NCBI GenBank assembly: GCA_001939145.1
Contig: LSRX01000312.1
Location: 412,113-476,112 of the forward strand
Origin: Symbiodinium microadriaticum
Lineage: Eukaryota > Sar > Dinophyceae > Suessiales > Symbiodiniaceae
Direction of reading: 5' to 3'
Length of the DNA stretch: 64,000 bases
The notes under the pieces are model-generated. The model worked only from the letters and a program-made list of their open reading frames with translations, made no database searches and was not told the origin of the DNA. This document shows positions 19,911 to 29,520 of this stretch, one piece after another; position 1 is the first letter of the stretch; the number at the start of each line of letters is the position of its first letter. Both the position numbers and the translations under genes were made by a program.

Positions 19911-20000
19911 CCTGTAACCGAAAAGACCTACTTTTTTAGGGTTCCTTATTATGGTTTCTGTATATAGTTCCTTAAAAAGGTAGGTCTTTTCGGTTACAGG
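19911..20000. mobile_element. Palindromic element, family C, intact, TA-flanked
   Basis: CCTGTAACCGAAAAGACCTA left and TAGGTCTTTTCGGTTACAGG right, near-perfect 20 bp TIRs, with TA on both sides. Context G|TACCTG ... TTACAG|GTA would be spliced out exactly. Other copies: 53335-53413 (partial), 54939-55037, and the right arm only at 18750-18775. Confidence 0.85.
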
Positions 20001-20224
20001 TAGGGCCTGTAGGGGTTCAGGGGACGAGGGGTCGATGCCTCGTTTCCTGGCCTTTGCGCAGCATTGCACAGCCCAGGTGTAGGGACATCTTCCCAATGAG
20101 TCGTGCCTATAGTCGAAAGTAGGGTTTCTAGATCTAGAGCCGGAATTTCTGTTTTGAGTCTGAGTAAGTGTATCCCTCATTTAGGTACTTAGGTAGGACC
20201 CTCAAACCTTGAGATTCGAGAAGT

Positions 20225-20446
20225 TTGGGGGTTCAGGTCCGGTCTTGGGGGTTTGGGGATCATCGGTGTATGGCTTCGGCTGGAGGGGTTTTGCAAAAGG
20301 GTTTAAATGACGTGTGCAAGGAGGGTTGTTGTAAGGGACGCTATAATAACCGCTTGCGCTCCATCCAGTCATTCCGCCGATGGCACGGCCTAGAAGAAAG
20401 GAAAGCTTACCACTTGGAAACCCCCCCCATATTACGGATAGTATGA
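20225..20446 (+). CDS. Candidate exon, basic C-terminal half
   Basis: 73 codons, with CKGRYNNRLRSIQSFRRWHG then LEERKAYHLE. The 5' part overlaps degenerate telomeric repeat, so the real exon probably starts near 20.27 kb. Two weaker + candidates flank it: 20054-20122 and 20580-20684. Confidence 0.38.
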   Translation: MGVQVRSWGFGDHRCMASAGGVLQKGLNDVCKEGCCKGRYNNRLRSIQSFRRWHGLEERKAYHLETPPILRIV

Positions 20447-20686
20447 ACCCTGGCCCCCGGCAATGAAAGGAGATATGTGAACAAGGGCCTGGATATGATT
20501 TGACATTATGATACAGTTTACGGAATGTTTTTCCCTCAAATTTGGGATATTGGGATTTCTGCGAAACCCTGCTTTGCAGCTCTGCTGCCTAAGCTCTGAA
20601 CCTTGTTCTCTGGCTTTGACCCTCTGCTGCAACATGGCCGTGTGTACAGCAGCGAAGGCGTCGAAAGCGTTGCTCCCAAAGTAAAT

Positions 20687-20784
20687 GGGTAGTTTTTCAA
20701 GTTAGTGTGCCTTTGGGGTCCCTTTTTAGAAGGGTGCCGTACTATATTTGGGACTTAAAGGGGACCCTAATTTAGAGAACTACC
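20687..20784. mobile_element. Palindromic element, singleton family
   Basis: GGTAGTTTTTCAAGTTAG and CTAATTTAGAGAACTACC are inverted; the centre has GGGTCCC/GGGACC. No second copy noticed. Confidence 0.55.
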
Positions 20785-20950
20785 TGCTAGTAGGGAGAAG
20801 AATCGATCCTTGCATTCTAATCTAAAGGAGCGCTTCCTTCTTCGAGAAGGCCTTTGCCAAGGCCTGCAGGGGGGTATAAGGCAGAAGCCTGAGTAACCCA
20901 AGAGTTGTCTTAGGGCTCCTGGAAAAATTATACCTACTTTATAAGAGGAT

Positions 20951-21217
20951 ATGGAACTCCCAAGGCCTCAATTTCTACTGTTGCAGGCATATGAAGGCCC
21001 CAAAATCAGGTCAGGCCCCAGGATGACTGGCACAGAGCGGCTTTTGGTTTTTGAGAGCTATGAGGATGGCTGTCCTTGCAGCACAAACGTGGAGTTCTTG
21101 AAACGAGTCAGAAGCTGCTTTGTCCTTCTTTCTTCATGCATGTGGGGGTACGTCGCTATATACATCTTTAGCTGGCAATGTTCAACTGTTAGCCGTTCTC
21201 ACTCTTGCCTTGCATGA
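20951..21217 (+). CDS. ORF or exon with possible membrane segment
   Basis: ATG start, 88 codons. A CTGTTGCAG acceptor lies inside at 20985, after which the text is clearly protein-like (AYEGPKIRSGPRMTGTERLL) and ends with SCFVLLSSCMWGYVAIYIFS, a likely transmembrane helix. Confidence 0.48.
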   Translation: MELPRPQFLLLQAYEGPKIRSGPRMTGTERLLVFESYEDGCPCSTNVEFLKRVRSCFVLLSSCMWGYVAIYIFSWQCSTVSRSHSCLA

Positions 21218-21503
21218 GATTCGGTTCGCTGGTGGAAGGAAGAACAAGAGGACATGGTGAGAAGCCCGTGCTCTGAGATTCGAGGTTCTGAGCGTAGTAG
21301 TAAGGTAGGCCAGGTAATCGTTAGCCTTTATGCTCTTTGGGATTTTGAGGGTTTAGGATTCAGGACTAAGGGCCCCTAACTCCTAAACCTGTCAACCCCG
21401 GGAGGCAACACCAAAATCCTCGAGGTCCCTCAAGGCTTGGGTTTGGGGTTGAGGGGTTTAACCCTAAAATCCCTGAGGTCACGCGTACCCCTGGGCCTCC
21501 ACC

Positions 21504-21608
21504 ATGCGAAGTCTTGCCGAGCTCCAGTGGCACGACATCAGCGAACAACCCAAGTTCCTTCCTGCTGGCGTCTCGGCGCAGGGCCTGGGGCCGTTGGGTT
21601 TCGAATGA
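21504..21608 (+). CDS. Small ORF or exon, unknown
   Basis: ATG to TGA, 34 codons: MRSLAELQWHDISEQPKFLP then AGVSAQGLGPLGFE. The frame is open upstream to about 21475, so it may be an internal exon. Confidence 0.45.
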   Translation: MRSLAELQWHDISEQPKFLPAGVSAQGLGPLGFE

Positions 21609-21637
21609 GCTGACAGATAGGTTATCCGGATTTGCAG

Positions 21638-21788
21638 CTTGAAGGACTTCAATCAGGCTCTGAAAGGGTTAAGCGATTTTGCAGAACAACGAGGAGCTTA
21701 TGGAGTTTGCATAACAGTTTCCTACAAATGCACGAGGCAACGTGGTATTTCAGATGTATGTGCTGTCTCCAGGATGACCTCTAGTTGA
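21638..21788 (+). CDS. Candidate exon, unknown
   Basis: Follows GGATTTGCAG. Two frames are open; the better one reads SLKDFNQALKGLSDFAEQRG then AYGVCITVSYKC. It lies 30 bases after the previous candidate. Confidence 0.42.
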
Positions 21789-21922
21789 GGATTGAGAAGA
21801 GATCCTAAGAGACTAGGCACACAATGTCCATATCCATGTAGCTACCGTTGCTACCTATGTCCTGAACTGTACGTTCCATTATTATATTCTCTCATTGGAT
21901 CCCCAAAAGAGTATTAGAAACC

Positions 21923-22057
21923 ATGGCCGAGGTTGATATATTTGCAGAGGCATGTTCTACTTTTGTGGAGTCCCAGCGTTCACCTTCCGTCAGTCGAAAA
22001 GGTTCCACCGTTGCCTCGGAGCTGCTGCACAGGACTGAGTTTCGGGCTCCGGGTTGA
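21923..22057 (+). CDS. Small ORF or exon, unknown
   Basis: ATG to TGA, 44 codons: MAEVDIFAEACSTFVESQRS then KGSTVASELLHRTEF. The same frame is open upstream to about 21880. Plausibly the same gene as 21638-21788 and 22090-22200. Confidence 0.48.
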   Translation: MAEVDIFAEACSTFVESQRSPSVSRKGSTVASELLHRTEFRAPG

Positions 22058-22089
22058 GTCGTACAGAACCTGTAAGAAAGACGTGCAAG

Positions 22090-22200
22090 GAGGTTTTCAC
22101 CGAGAGACATGGCGAAACGCACAGGGCTATTCTGTTCTCACATATTGCAAGAAGGTCGTCACTGTCCTGCTGTGAGATACTTGTCGTCTGTTCTGTTCCC
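22090..22200 (+). CDS. Candidate exon, unknown
   Basis: Follows GACGTGCAAG|G. Encodes EVFTERHGETHRAILFSHIA then ARRSSLSCCEILVV. Ends just before a perfect 21 bp-armed palindrome at 22209. Confidence 0.42.
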
Positions 22201-22208
22201 CTAACCCT

Positions 22209-22267
22209 CCAGGTACCTACTATATAGGGCCCTGGGGGCTCTAGTACCCTATATAGTAGGTACCTGG
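22209..22267. repeat. Perfect inverted repeat, 21 bp arms
   Basis: Arms from CCAGGTACCTACTATATAGG to its exact complement, separated by 17 bases. Could be a very short palindromic element or a hairpin in RNA. Confidence 0.8.
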
Positions 22268-22872
22268 GGGGCTAGGGTTCGACAAGCCCAAACCCTCGTA
22301 AACGTTGAGCAGGAGCTTCAGCAGTAACAGCATCGCCCAGCTGCGTGCAGCTTTGGATCTTGGCCCCAGGCCGTCGGACTGTCTCTGTTGAGCCCTGTGG
22401 CCTCCTGTAAGTCTTGACTGAAGCTTCAGTGTGTAGAGCTTTTGGGTTATAGGAGCCCTAAACCTTACACCCTATAGGGCTTAACTAGAATTTATGGTGT
22501 GCGTGGCTCGGGTTCCGGCATTTTAGGCGGTGCACTTTGTTTGGTGAGTTGACCCCACACCCAAGGCGACAGGGGGAGCCGCAGGGATCCCCCAAAGCTA
22601 GCAGGCTATCAACAAGCTACCATTGGCGTTCACAGTTTTGCGGGATTTTGCATTCGTTGCAGGAGGTCACTCTGTTAGGTACTTTACATTCTACTACTAC
22701 TCCTGCTACTGCTACTGCGAGTGCTTGTACGACTACTTACTACTACCCCTGCTATTCCAGGATTTGTCGTCTGCCCTGCTGAGACCTTACGAAGCACGAC
22801 AATGCAACACGCCCTTCTTCCAGCAAGCACTTTAGACTTTAGAGCACAAGCCACAAGCCTGGCAGGTTCAGC

Positions 22873-23040
22873 ATGTATGGCCAATTTAAACTACCCCATG
22901 GCCTCACGGAGGAAACTTGTATTCCTAATGGCTGCGAAGAGACTGTGAATGAGATGCAGCAAGGCTGGAATAGTAGTAGTTGTGTGGATAGCAACAGCCA
23001 AAGCCAGTCGCCAGCGACCACAGCACCATGTTGGTCATAG
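22873..23040 (+). CDS. ORF or exon, unknown
   Basis: ATG to TAG, 55 codons: MYGQFKLPHGLTEETCIPNG then CEETVNEMQQGWNSS, with a Ser/Gln/Thr-rich tail. Overlaps the end of another open frame, 22759-22948 (STTMQHALLPASTLDFRAQA). Confidence 0.45.
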   Translation: MYGQFKLPHGLTEETCIPNGCEETVNEMQQGWNSSSCVDSNSQSQSPATTAPCWS

Positions 23041-23135
23041 CATCGGCAAGGATACCAACCCTAAATCCTAAACCGAAGTCCTATAACGCTAAACCCTAAA
23101 CCTACTACCAAAAAAACGAAATCCTCAATTGGAAG

Positions 23136-23220
23136 GTGCTTGCCACTGGCCTTGCAACAGGCCATGGCCATTGCAGCAGTGAGCCTCGAGACGCTCCGTT
23201 TCATTTATTACTACGGTTGA
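23136..23220 (+). CDS. Candidate exon truncated by a palindromic element
   Basis: Follows CAATTGGAAG|G. Reads LPLALQQAMAIAAVSLETLR; the stop TGA is contributed by the CTACGGTTGA end of the element that begins at 23211. Confidence 0.36.
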
Positions 23221-23408
23221 TGGTAAAAATCCTGCATTACCCATAATACCCATGGGCCCCTAAGTAGTTCCCTTTTTATGGTCTATATTTAGAATCCTAT
23301 AACGGAATCCCAAAAAGGAACTACTTAGGGGCCTATGGGTAAGGAATATACCATACTTCCCATAGTTTAGCGTCCTTCAGGCAATGCAGAATGTATATCA
23401 TAAACAGT
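23211..23408. mobile_element. Family B element interrupted by a family A element
   Basis: Family B ends at 23211 and about 23408; a complete family A copy occupies 23249-23339. Compared with the intact B at 7735, the break is ...CCATAA|TA|AGGAAT..., with TA duplicated on both sides of A. Confidence 0.85.
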
Positions 23409-23666
23409 ATTGCTGTCATTGTCACCACGGTTGTGGCTAGTGCTATTACCAAATTTATGTTGTGATGAATGTTATTGTTATGATTACGGCAACTATTTTA
23501 TGTTTGTTCTGGTTACTCGTATTACCCCTTCTAAATTATTAAAGCTGCCGCCGCTGAAGTATTCCGGGGGGAGCCTTGAAAAGGGGCTTCGGACTGTGAA
23601 GTTGAGAGTAGGACAACGGCGGTTTAGGGGAAAGGCCTTAGGCCCAAACCCCTAAACCCCAAACCC

Positions 23667-23900
23667 TTAGGGTTTAGGAGGTTGGGGTTTAAGGGTTCAG
23701 TTTTAAGGTTTAGGAGGCTTCGGGCTGAGAATTTTGGGGTTTAGGAGGTTGGTGTTTAAGGGTTTAGTTTTAAGGTTTAGGAGGCTTCGGGCTGAGAATT
23801 TTGGGGTTTAGGAGGTTGGTGTTTAAGGGTTTAGTTTTAAGGCTGAGGACTGAGGAGGTTTCGGGCTGAGGGTTTTGGGGTTTATAGGAGGTTGGGGCGG
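23667..23900. repeat. Tandem repeat, about 68 bp unit, telomere-derived
   Basis: Three to four copies containing GGTTTAGGAGGCTTCGGGCT and TTTAAGGGTTTAGTTTTAAG. 23901-24160 is more degenerate TTTAGGG material, with no convincing gene. Confidence 0.8.
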
Positions 23901-24601
23901 CCTGTTGCAAGAAGGAGGTCGGGGTTTGAGGGTTTAGCATGTAGGAGGTTGGGGTGTGAAGGTTTTGGTTTAGGAGGTGAGTGTTCGTGCTGGTGGGGTC
24001 GCAGCAGGTCATCTGCAAAGGGGTTTACGAGGTTAGGGTTTAAGCGTTTAGGGGTTCATGGGTTTCGGGGCTTAGGGGTTTCGAGTTTGGATTGCAAGAC
24101 TTTTCGCTTGCCCTCGAGTCTCTGCCCAAAGCAGGTTTGGGCTTTACGGTTGGAGGTGTGAGCCGGACAGCAGAATGCACAGGACAGGATAACTTGTGTG
24201 TGCTTCGGGGTCAGGGGTCTACAGAAGCCTGAGTAGTCAGAAAAATAGCACGCTAAAACCCTAAACCCCCTAACCCCCTAAACCCTAAACCCCTAAACCC
24301 TAAACCCCTAAACCCTAAACCCTAAACCCTAACCCCCTAAAGCCAGAGCCAGATGCACACCGTAGGCCTTGGAGCCTTGGTGGCATGTTCAGTCAGAGTA
24401 GGGGCCGCTTTTGCAACGGATAAAGCACCTGAAAGCTAAGCCCTCAAGCTTTCTAGGGCCTTGGGGGGTCATTACCCCTACCCTCAAAGGACTCATACTT
24501 TAAGGCTTTGGGCCCAAAGACCCTATTATATAAGGCTTTTGGGCTATGTTGATGCTCAGGGTTAGGGAGACTGACATTTTCTTGCGCTTTCCTCTTCGCA
24601 G

Positions 24602-24847
24602 AAGGAGGGAGCTGAACATGTTGGTCATTAGGTTAGAGTAGAAGCCCCAACAGTTGGGAACCCCAATCCAATAGCCTCCACCCTGAATAGAAATGAAAAA
24701 AGGGGGATCCCAGTGCTACTTGTCCTCAATCCGGTTTCCAACTTGTGGGATTCGCTGCAAGCTTACAACTTTTCCGTCGCCTCGGACCCCGACAGCTGGT
24801 GTCGCAAACTCAAGCGCAAAGTCTCCCCGGCTTTAGCGCTTACCTAG
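24602..24847 (+). CDS. Two candidate exons flanking a palindromic element
   Basis: A strong pyrimidine tract and CTTCGCAG precede 24602-24631 (KEGAEHVGH, then TAG). After the element at 24641-24748 a frame reads AYNFSVASDPDSWCRKLKRK and VSPALAL up to 24842, where a second element starts at a TA. A smaller ATG frame (28 codons) is at 24353-24439. Family unknown. Confidence 0.38.
24641..24748. mobile_element. Palindromic element, family N
   Basis: GAAGCCCCAACAGTTGGGAA left and GGTTTCCAACTTGTGGG right; a reverse-orientation copy is nested at 57612-57737. Confidence 0.7.
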
Positions 24848-25039
24848 ACCCCCAAGAACCTACAGCACCTTCTTAAGGACTTATATAAAGAAATCATAGT
24901 AGGGCGCCCCAAAAAGGAAGAGTTTATAGGGTCCAGGTAACCCCAAACCCTAACCCCTAAACCCTAACAACCCCTAAACCCTAAACCCTAAATCCCAATT
25001 CCTATACCTTTGCGGGGCTTTGGGTTTCTGCTGGCAAGG

Positions 25040-25108
25040 AACGGCTTCGGAAGCTTTGAAACTGCTTTGCGCGCGGGGGCCTTAAACTGCTGGCTGAGTG
25101 CAGGGTGA
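25040..25108 (+). CDS. Candidate exon, unknown
   Basis: Short frame NGFGSFETALRAGALNCWLS in a GC-rich patch between telomere-like stretches. Confidence 0.33.
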   Translation, partial: NGFGSFETALRAGALNCWLSAG

Positions 25109-25266
25109 TTAAGGTAAATACTTAGGATTTGGGGATGATTTAGGTGAATATATAAGTTAAGGCTTAGGATTTGGGGATTAGGGTTCAGGTTTTACTGCGC
25201 TGCAGCCCCTGCTCAAAAACAGGGTTCAGGTTTTAAGGGTTTAGGGTTTTGGGATTTGGGGTTCAG

Positions 25267-25388
25267 ACGTTGAGGAGGTTCTGGGTTTCGGGAAGGGGGC
25301 CGCACTTCCAGGATTTCCCATACTGGACCAGACTCTAAGTGAGGCCGATGCGGCGCTTGCCTCGAGTCCTAATCTCGGGGCCACGTAA
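25267..25388 (+). CDS. Candidate exon, unknown
   Basis: Follows GGGGTTCAG. Reads VEEVLGFGKGAALPGFPILD then QTLSEADAALASSPN to a TAA. Confidence 0.45.
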
Positions 25389-25637
25389 TGGTTAGTAGTA
25401 TCCCCATATAGTCAAGATTCCCTCTGTCGTGTAATATACTGTCTGTATTGCACCCACAAGTGTGTTCGAATTAGTAAGCCATATTAAATCCCTTCATCGA
25501 CATCTCTGGCTTTGAGGGGACATTTCTTGGCTTATATTGTTATCATTATCATGGAGCCTTTCGGGTTTATTGCTCGACCCATAAACCCTAAATCCTAAGC
25601 CGTAACCCCCTAAAACCCTAAACCCTAAACCCTTTAG

Positions 25638-25704
25638 TGCTCAGGACCCGGAGGCCTATCACATGATGCTCGAAGAGCTGCTGCGGCAAGAGATCTTCAC
25701 CGAG
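25638..25704 (+). CDS. Exon whose acceptor is the end of a telomeric tract
   Basis: CCCTAAACCCTTTAG runs straight into this frame (AQDPEAYHMMLEELLRQEIF then TE), which ends at donor GTTTTG. Helical and charged, no family recognised. One of several cases where the CCCTAAA tract ends in the splice acceptor. Confidence 0.48.
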
Positions 25705-26696
25705 GTTTTGGGCTAGCCTGGGCTCGGCATCGGTATCGATTTTTTTCTTTCAATTAGAATTTTCGGGTTCAGGGTTCGCATGGGCTTTGCCTGGGAGTTG
25801 TTGTTTTCATGCTTTGGTGGATTACGGGTTTGCGTGGCCTCTGCTGGGCACGTATTCTTTCAGATTCTTCAGAGCCCAAGGGGTGTAAAGCTGTAGGAAG
25901 CATCAACACTTGCCCATGTAGTTATTCTCTAAATCTAGCGGTTTATCCAATTCGATGGTCAGGGCCCTAAAACAAAGAGACAGTGTACCCCAACAAAGGA
26001 ACTGCGACCCTACTCAACGTCTAAACCTCTGTCCTAAACTAGCACTCAGCTTCTTGACGCTTAAGCTTTATAGCCCCTACTTTGTAGCATTTAGGCCCTC
26101 TACACCCCAAAAACCCTTAAGCCCTAAAGAATTCGACCGCAACTCTTCTAAACTTGAGGTCGGTCGGGAAACTGATGGTTTGATTTGCTCCGCCCTCGAT
26201 CTCAACCCGAAGTATTAAGTCGCTACGAAGCCGACTTTGTGAAACTGGCGGCTTTCAGCCCCAGCGCCGCTTTAGGGTTTCAGGCTTGAACGTTTTAGGG
26301 GTGCGTGTGTAGGAAAAGTTAAGGCTAAGCATCATCCAGCTCTGCCCAAAGACACGACAAAGGCATAAACTCTAGGACAATTTCAGGTGGGTAGTTACCG
26401 TTATAGGATCCATATATTAGAAGGTCTATATGCCTTATAGAAGCCTTATAGAAGCCCTCTTTACCCTAAACTCCCCACCTGTATAGTTTCCGTTTAATAA
26501 ACCGACAATTCCAAATCTGCAACTCCCGGTCGAAGTCCACTGGGTTGGGCCTTCGTCCAGGATCTCGGCAGCCTCCTTTTGGCCACAGCCTCGGCGATGC
26601 GCATGGAGAGCTGTCTTCATGTGAGATTCAAATTCAGGGTAGCAGTGGAGAAGCATTGAAGAGGGGTTGACGCGACCCCTTCCTTAAGGAGTCCGC

Positions 26697-26819
26697 ATGA
26701 TGGTACATTCCACCACCGAGGAGTTGCCTTTCCGCAGCTATCCGGTGTTTCAGCTCTGGTTATACCTCCGCATCTTGTCGACACACAGGCAGCCGTCAGG
26801 GATAAACCTTGCACTCTAA
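26697..26819 (+). CDS. Small ORF or exon, unknown
   Basis: ATG to TAA, 40 codons: MMVHSTTEELPFRSYPVFQL then YLRILSTHRQP. The preceding 26540-26664 stretch is open on both strands (+: LGDAHGELSSCEIQIQGSSG) and may hold another exon. Confidence 0.42.
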   Translation: MMVHSTTEELPFRSYPVFQLWLYLRILSTHRQPSGINLAL

Positions 26820-26966
26820 GCTGCGGCATAATCTGGCAGCCCCCTCTTAATTGGGCTTTTTGTAGAGACGGTTTTCGATTTTGATATTTTATGACTCTCC
26901 ACGGGATGATATTGGCGGTTCGGGGTACAGCCCGGACGCAAAATGGGCTTAGATATAGGAAGAGTA

Positions 26967-27092
26967 TGTATGTATATATGTATATATGTATATATATATA
27001 TATATGTATGTATATATGTATCTATATATATATATATAATGTGCNTATATATATGTATGTATATATGTATCTATATATATATATATAATGTG
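26967..27092. repeat. TA/TG microsatellite with a tandem duplication
   Basis: A block of about 50 bases ending TATATATAATGTGC occurs twice; one undetermined base at 27045. Confidence 0.9.
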
Positions 27093-27776
27093 CGTGCCTG
27101 TTTAATAATTAATGCGTTCTTTTCGGGCTAATTCAAGGCGGGACCAAAGCAATGACCGGTCCAATTAATGCGGTGTTTTCTTGCCTGGATTTTTTTGGGT
27201 TGTCTTCTCCTTCTAGTAATGGTCAATCTTAACGCAGCCACGACCCAAACCCCAAAGGCTAAAACAACCCTTATGCCTCAACCCTAAATCCCCCTAGTCA
27301 AAGCCACCCAGACCCCAAGCCAGCTCAGAACCCCCTAAGATCCCCCAATTCCCTTCTACCAGTAACTTAGTCACTTAGTCAAAGCCCCAATCTACCGAAC
27401 CTTGGTCCAGGGGTCACGGTCACATATTATTCAAGCCGGGGGGTTTTGGTCGGGGGGGGGGGTCTGTACACTATTTAGGCCCCCACATAATATATGCATA
27501 TATATATATACACATGTATGTATGTAGGTATGTATGTATGTATAGATCATGCACATGTTATACGTGTCATGCACAACAAATGCCTAGGTTCACGAAGCTT
27601 TTGCCAGAGCCGTGGCTTCTGAAACATCTCAGGAGTGACCTGAACCCTGACCGGTTTAGGGTTTACCTGGGGATCCGAAAACCTACGGTTTTAGGGGTTA
27701 TGTTGTAGGGCTTAGGGTTTATAGGGTTTAGGGTTTAGGGGTATAAATTTCAATCTGGTTTTGGGGGTTTTAGATT

Positions 27777-27972
27777 GAAGCTCTGCGGGTCCTCAAATCC
27801 TGGCAGAAGTCTGAGCTCCTGGTTCGAAGGGGTTCTACATGATACTGCTCCTCCAAGTCTCCCGGTTGTTTCGCTTTAGGCGAACTCCGTCAACTTTGAA
27901 CTGCGACATCGCAGGGTTCGGCGAGAGGGATCCCAAAGAGTGTCGAAGGAGACCCCCGAGCCGAGACCTTAA
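27777..27972 (+). CDS. Two candidate exons, unknown
   Basis: 27777-27842 reads EALRVLKSWQKSELLVRRGS to a TGA. 27880-27972 follows TTCGCTTTAG|G and reads NSVNFELRHRRVRREGSQRV. Both lie just upstream of the 208-codon ORF and could be its 5' exons. Confidence 0.4.
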
Positions 27973-27993
27973 AGCCTAAGCCTAGACCTGGAT

Positions 27994-28620
27994 TTGAGAA
28001 GCATTGTTGGGAGGTTTGATCTGCCCCCGATGACACGTGCGCAGTTGGAGGCTCAGCAGCTTGTGGCAGATAAGTTAGGTCCGATCGCGCTGCAGCTTTG
28101 CCTGGCTGCTGCAGTGTCTTGTTTTCTCGGTCTTTTGTTGCACCCGCCCGCCCGCCCTGTTTGGGCTGCCGCCGCTATTGGATGGATCGGATGGCCTCTG
28201 GCAGTTGAGCCATTGTGTGCCCGAGTGCACTTCTTCGATGGAGGGGTAGATCCCCGACACCACTGCTGCTGTGTGTGTGCGGCATGTGCATTGTGCATCC
28301 AAACACCGTGTTTCCAGTGTCCTGCTAGGTTTGTGTGCGGTAGGGTTGTCCGACCGCGGCGGAAGACTTCAGGGAAGCTTTGGGGCTCAAGTTCTGGAGC
28401 ATTTGTTCAGCGTGTAGGGCTTGGGGAAATGACAGCTCTAGAAGCAGTAGCCGCAGCAGCACGCCTTAAGATTCGTGTTGTTCAAGCAGTCTTAGGAAGT
28501 CTTACGGGTAAGGATTTAGGAGTTGCATGCTTGATTAGCGCCCTCTCTGTTTTGAAGGTCTGGGACGAAGTCGCGTCGCAACTCAAATCTAGATGTAAAG
28601 CTTGCAACTTCAAAAGATAG
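27994..28620 (+). CDS. 208-codon hypothetical protein, Cys-rich centre
   Basis: Longest non-low-complexity frame in the window. Open from 27994; the first ATG is at 28030, giving 196 residues. N-terminal helix (TRAQLEAQQLVADKLG), two hydrophobic segments (LCLAAAVSCFLGLLL and AAAAIGWIGWPLA) that look membrane-spanning, a Cys cluster (HHCCCVCAACALC), then a basic stretch and a helical C-terminus (ALEAVAAAARLKIRVVQAVL). Ends at TAG 28618-28620. Single uninterrupted exon, unlike its neighbours. Function unknown. Confidence 0.55.
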   Translation: MRSIVGRFDLPPMTRAQLEAQQLVADKLGPIALQLCLAAAVSCFLGLLLHPPARPVWAAAAIGWIGWPLAVEPLCARVHFFDGGVDPRHHCCCVCAACALCIQTPCFQCPARFVCGRVVRPRRKTSGKLWGSSSGAFVQRVGLGEMTALEAVAAAARLKIRVVQAVLGSLTGKDLGVACLISALSVLKVWDEVASQLKSRCKACNFKR

Positions 28621-28627
28621 ACCCCAG

Positions 28628-28891
28628 ATGTCGCTAGATCGCTGTCGAAGACCGAGGCTGTCGCAAACCTTCGCGGTGCCTGTGCGCCCACGACCAAGTT
28701 CAGGACCCACACATGTTTTACCTGTTTGGGACGTGTACGTCACCGAATATGCAGAGAAAACGCGAAAGCAGGATCTTGCAAGATCTTGGCAAGAGTGCGA
28801 GGCGGGATCAAGAAGCCCTGAATCAGAGGCACAACTGTTTAGTTGCATGTATGCTTGTACCTGTACATTTGTCGTCTCTCTTTCTGGCTAG
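28628..28891 (+). CDS. ORF, unknown; overlaps a second long frame
   Basis: ATG to TAG, 87 codons, starting 8 bases after the previous ORF (DVYVTEYAEKTRKQDLARSW). Another ATG frame, 28713-29192, is longer only because it reads the CT microsatellite as (Ser-Leu)n; its 3' part (AKWRSLSKGLTALETRLRLG) could be a separate exon at about 29080-29160. Confidence 0.36.
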   Translation: MSLDRCRRPRLSQTFAVPVRPRPSSGPTHVLPVWDVYVTEYAEKTRKQDLARSWQECEAGSRSPESEAQLFSCMYACTCTFVVSLSG

Positions 28892-28928
<37 letters not shown>

Positions 28929-29159
28929 AAAACCTCTGCTCTACATCCCAAACCCTACCCTGAACGGGCTTTACCAGACTTGAAAGTTTCACTGACTCAC
29001 GTCACGATACCTCGTACACCACAACGCTATACAGGGCTTATAAGGTTTAGGGGTGTAGGGTTTAGGGTTTTATTGGGAAACCATGCGTTTGCCATTGCAA
29101 AGTGGCGGAGCCTGAGCAAAGGCTTGACAGCTCTTGAGACGCGTTTACGTCTAGGCCAA

Positions 29160-29296
29160 CCCAGACCTTCCAATGACAGGAATTATACCTGAAATTATAG
29201 TAGGGCCCCTAATATCTACGAGATATTTCTGAATTAAGGGCCCCTAATATCTACGAGATATTTCTGAATTAATTAAGGGATATTGGAAGGCCTGGG
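29160..29296. mobile_element. Palindromic element with internal tandem duplication
   Basis: CCCAGACCTTCCAAT and ATTGGAAGGCCTGGG are inverted ends. Inside, GGGCCCCTAATATCTACGAG...TTCTGAATTAA is duplicated (unit about 36 bp). Confidence 0.72.
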
Positions 29297-29399
29297 AAGT
29301 TCAGGCCCCCAGGCAGGGTGGCCCTCAATCACAGCGCCGCCTTGAGAATGTGCTCCCCCAGTGTACGATACACTAACCGCGACACCTTAAATCGTACAG

Positions 29400-29520
29400 C
29401 CATGGTCTCATGAACTCCGCTCCGTGACCGAACAAGGCCTAAGGCATCAAAGGAACCTGCATCGCTTGGAGTTTCCGCTTCTAAGTACCAGAACCTTGGG
29501 GTTTGGGATTTAGGGCTTAT
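29400..29520 (+). CDS. Candidate exon, unknown
   Basis: Follows AATCGTACAG. Reads PWSHELRSVTEQGLRHQRNL then HRLEFPLLSTRTL before telomeric repeat. A further + candidate is 29565-29669 (KTERAAPPDRTSSFLLRSVC). Confidence 0.42.

Noticed and set aside
27994..28620. Zinc-finger or DHHC-type protein, from the HHCCCVCAAC cluster
   Set aside because: The Cys/His spacing does not match a DHHC box or a standard zinc finger that I can name; left as hypothetical.
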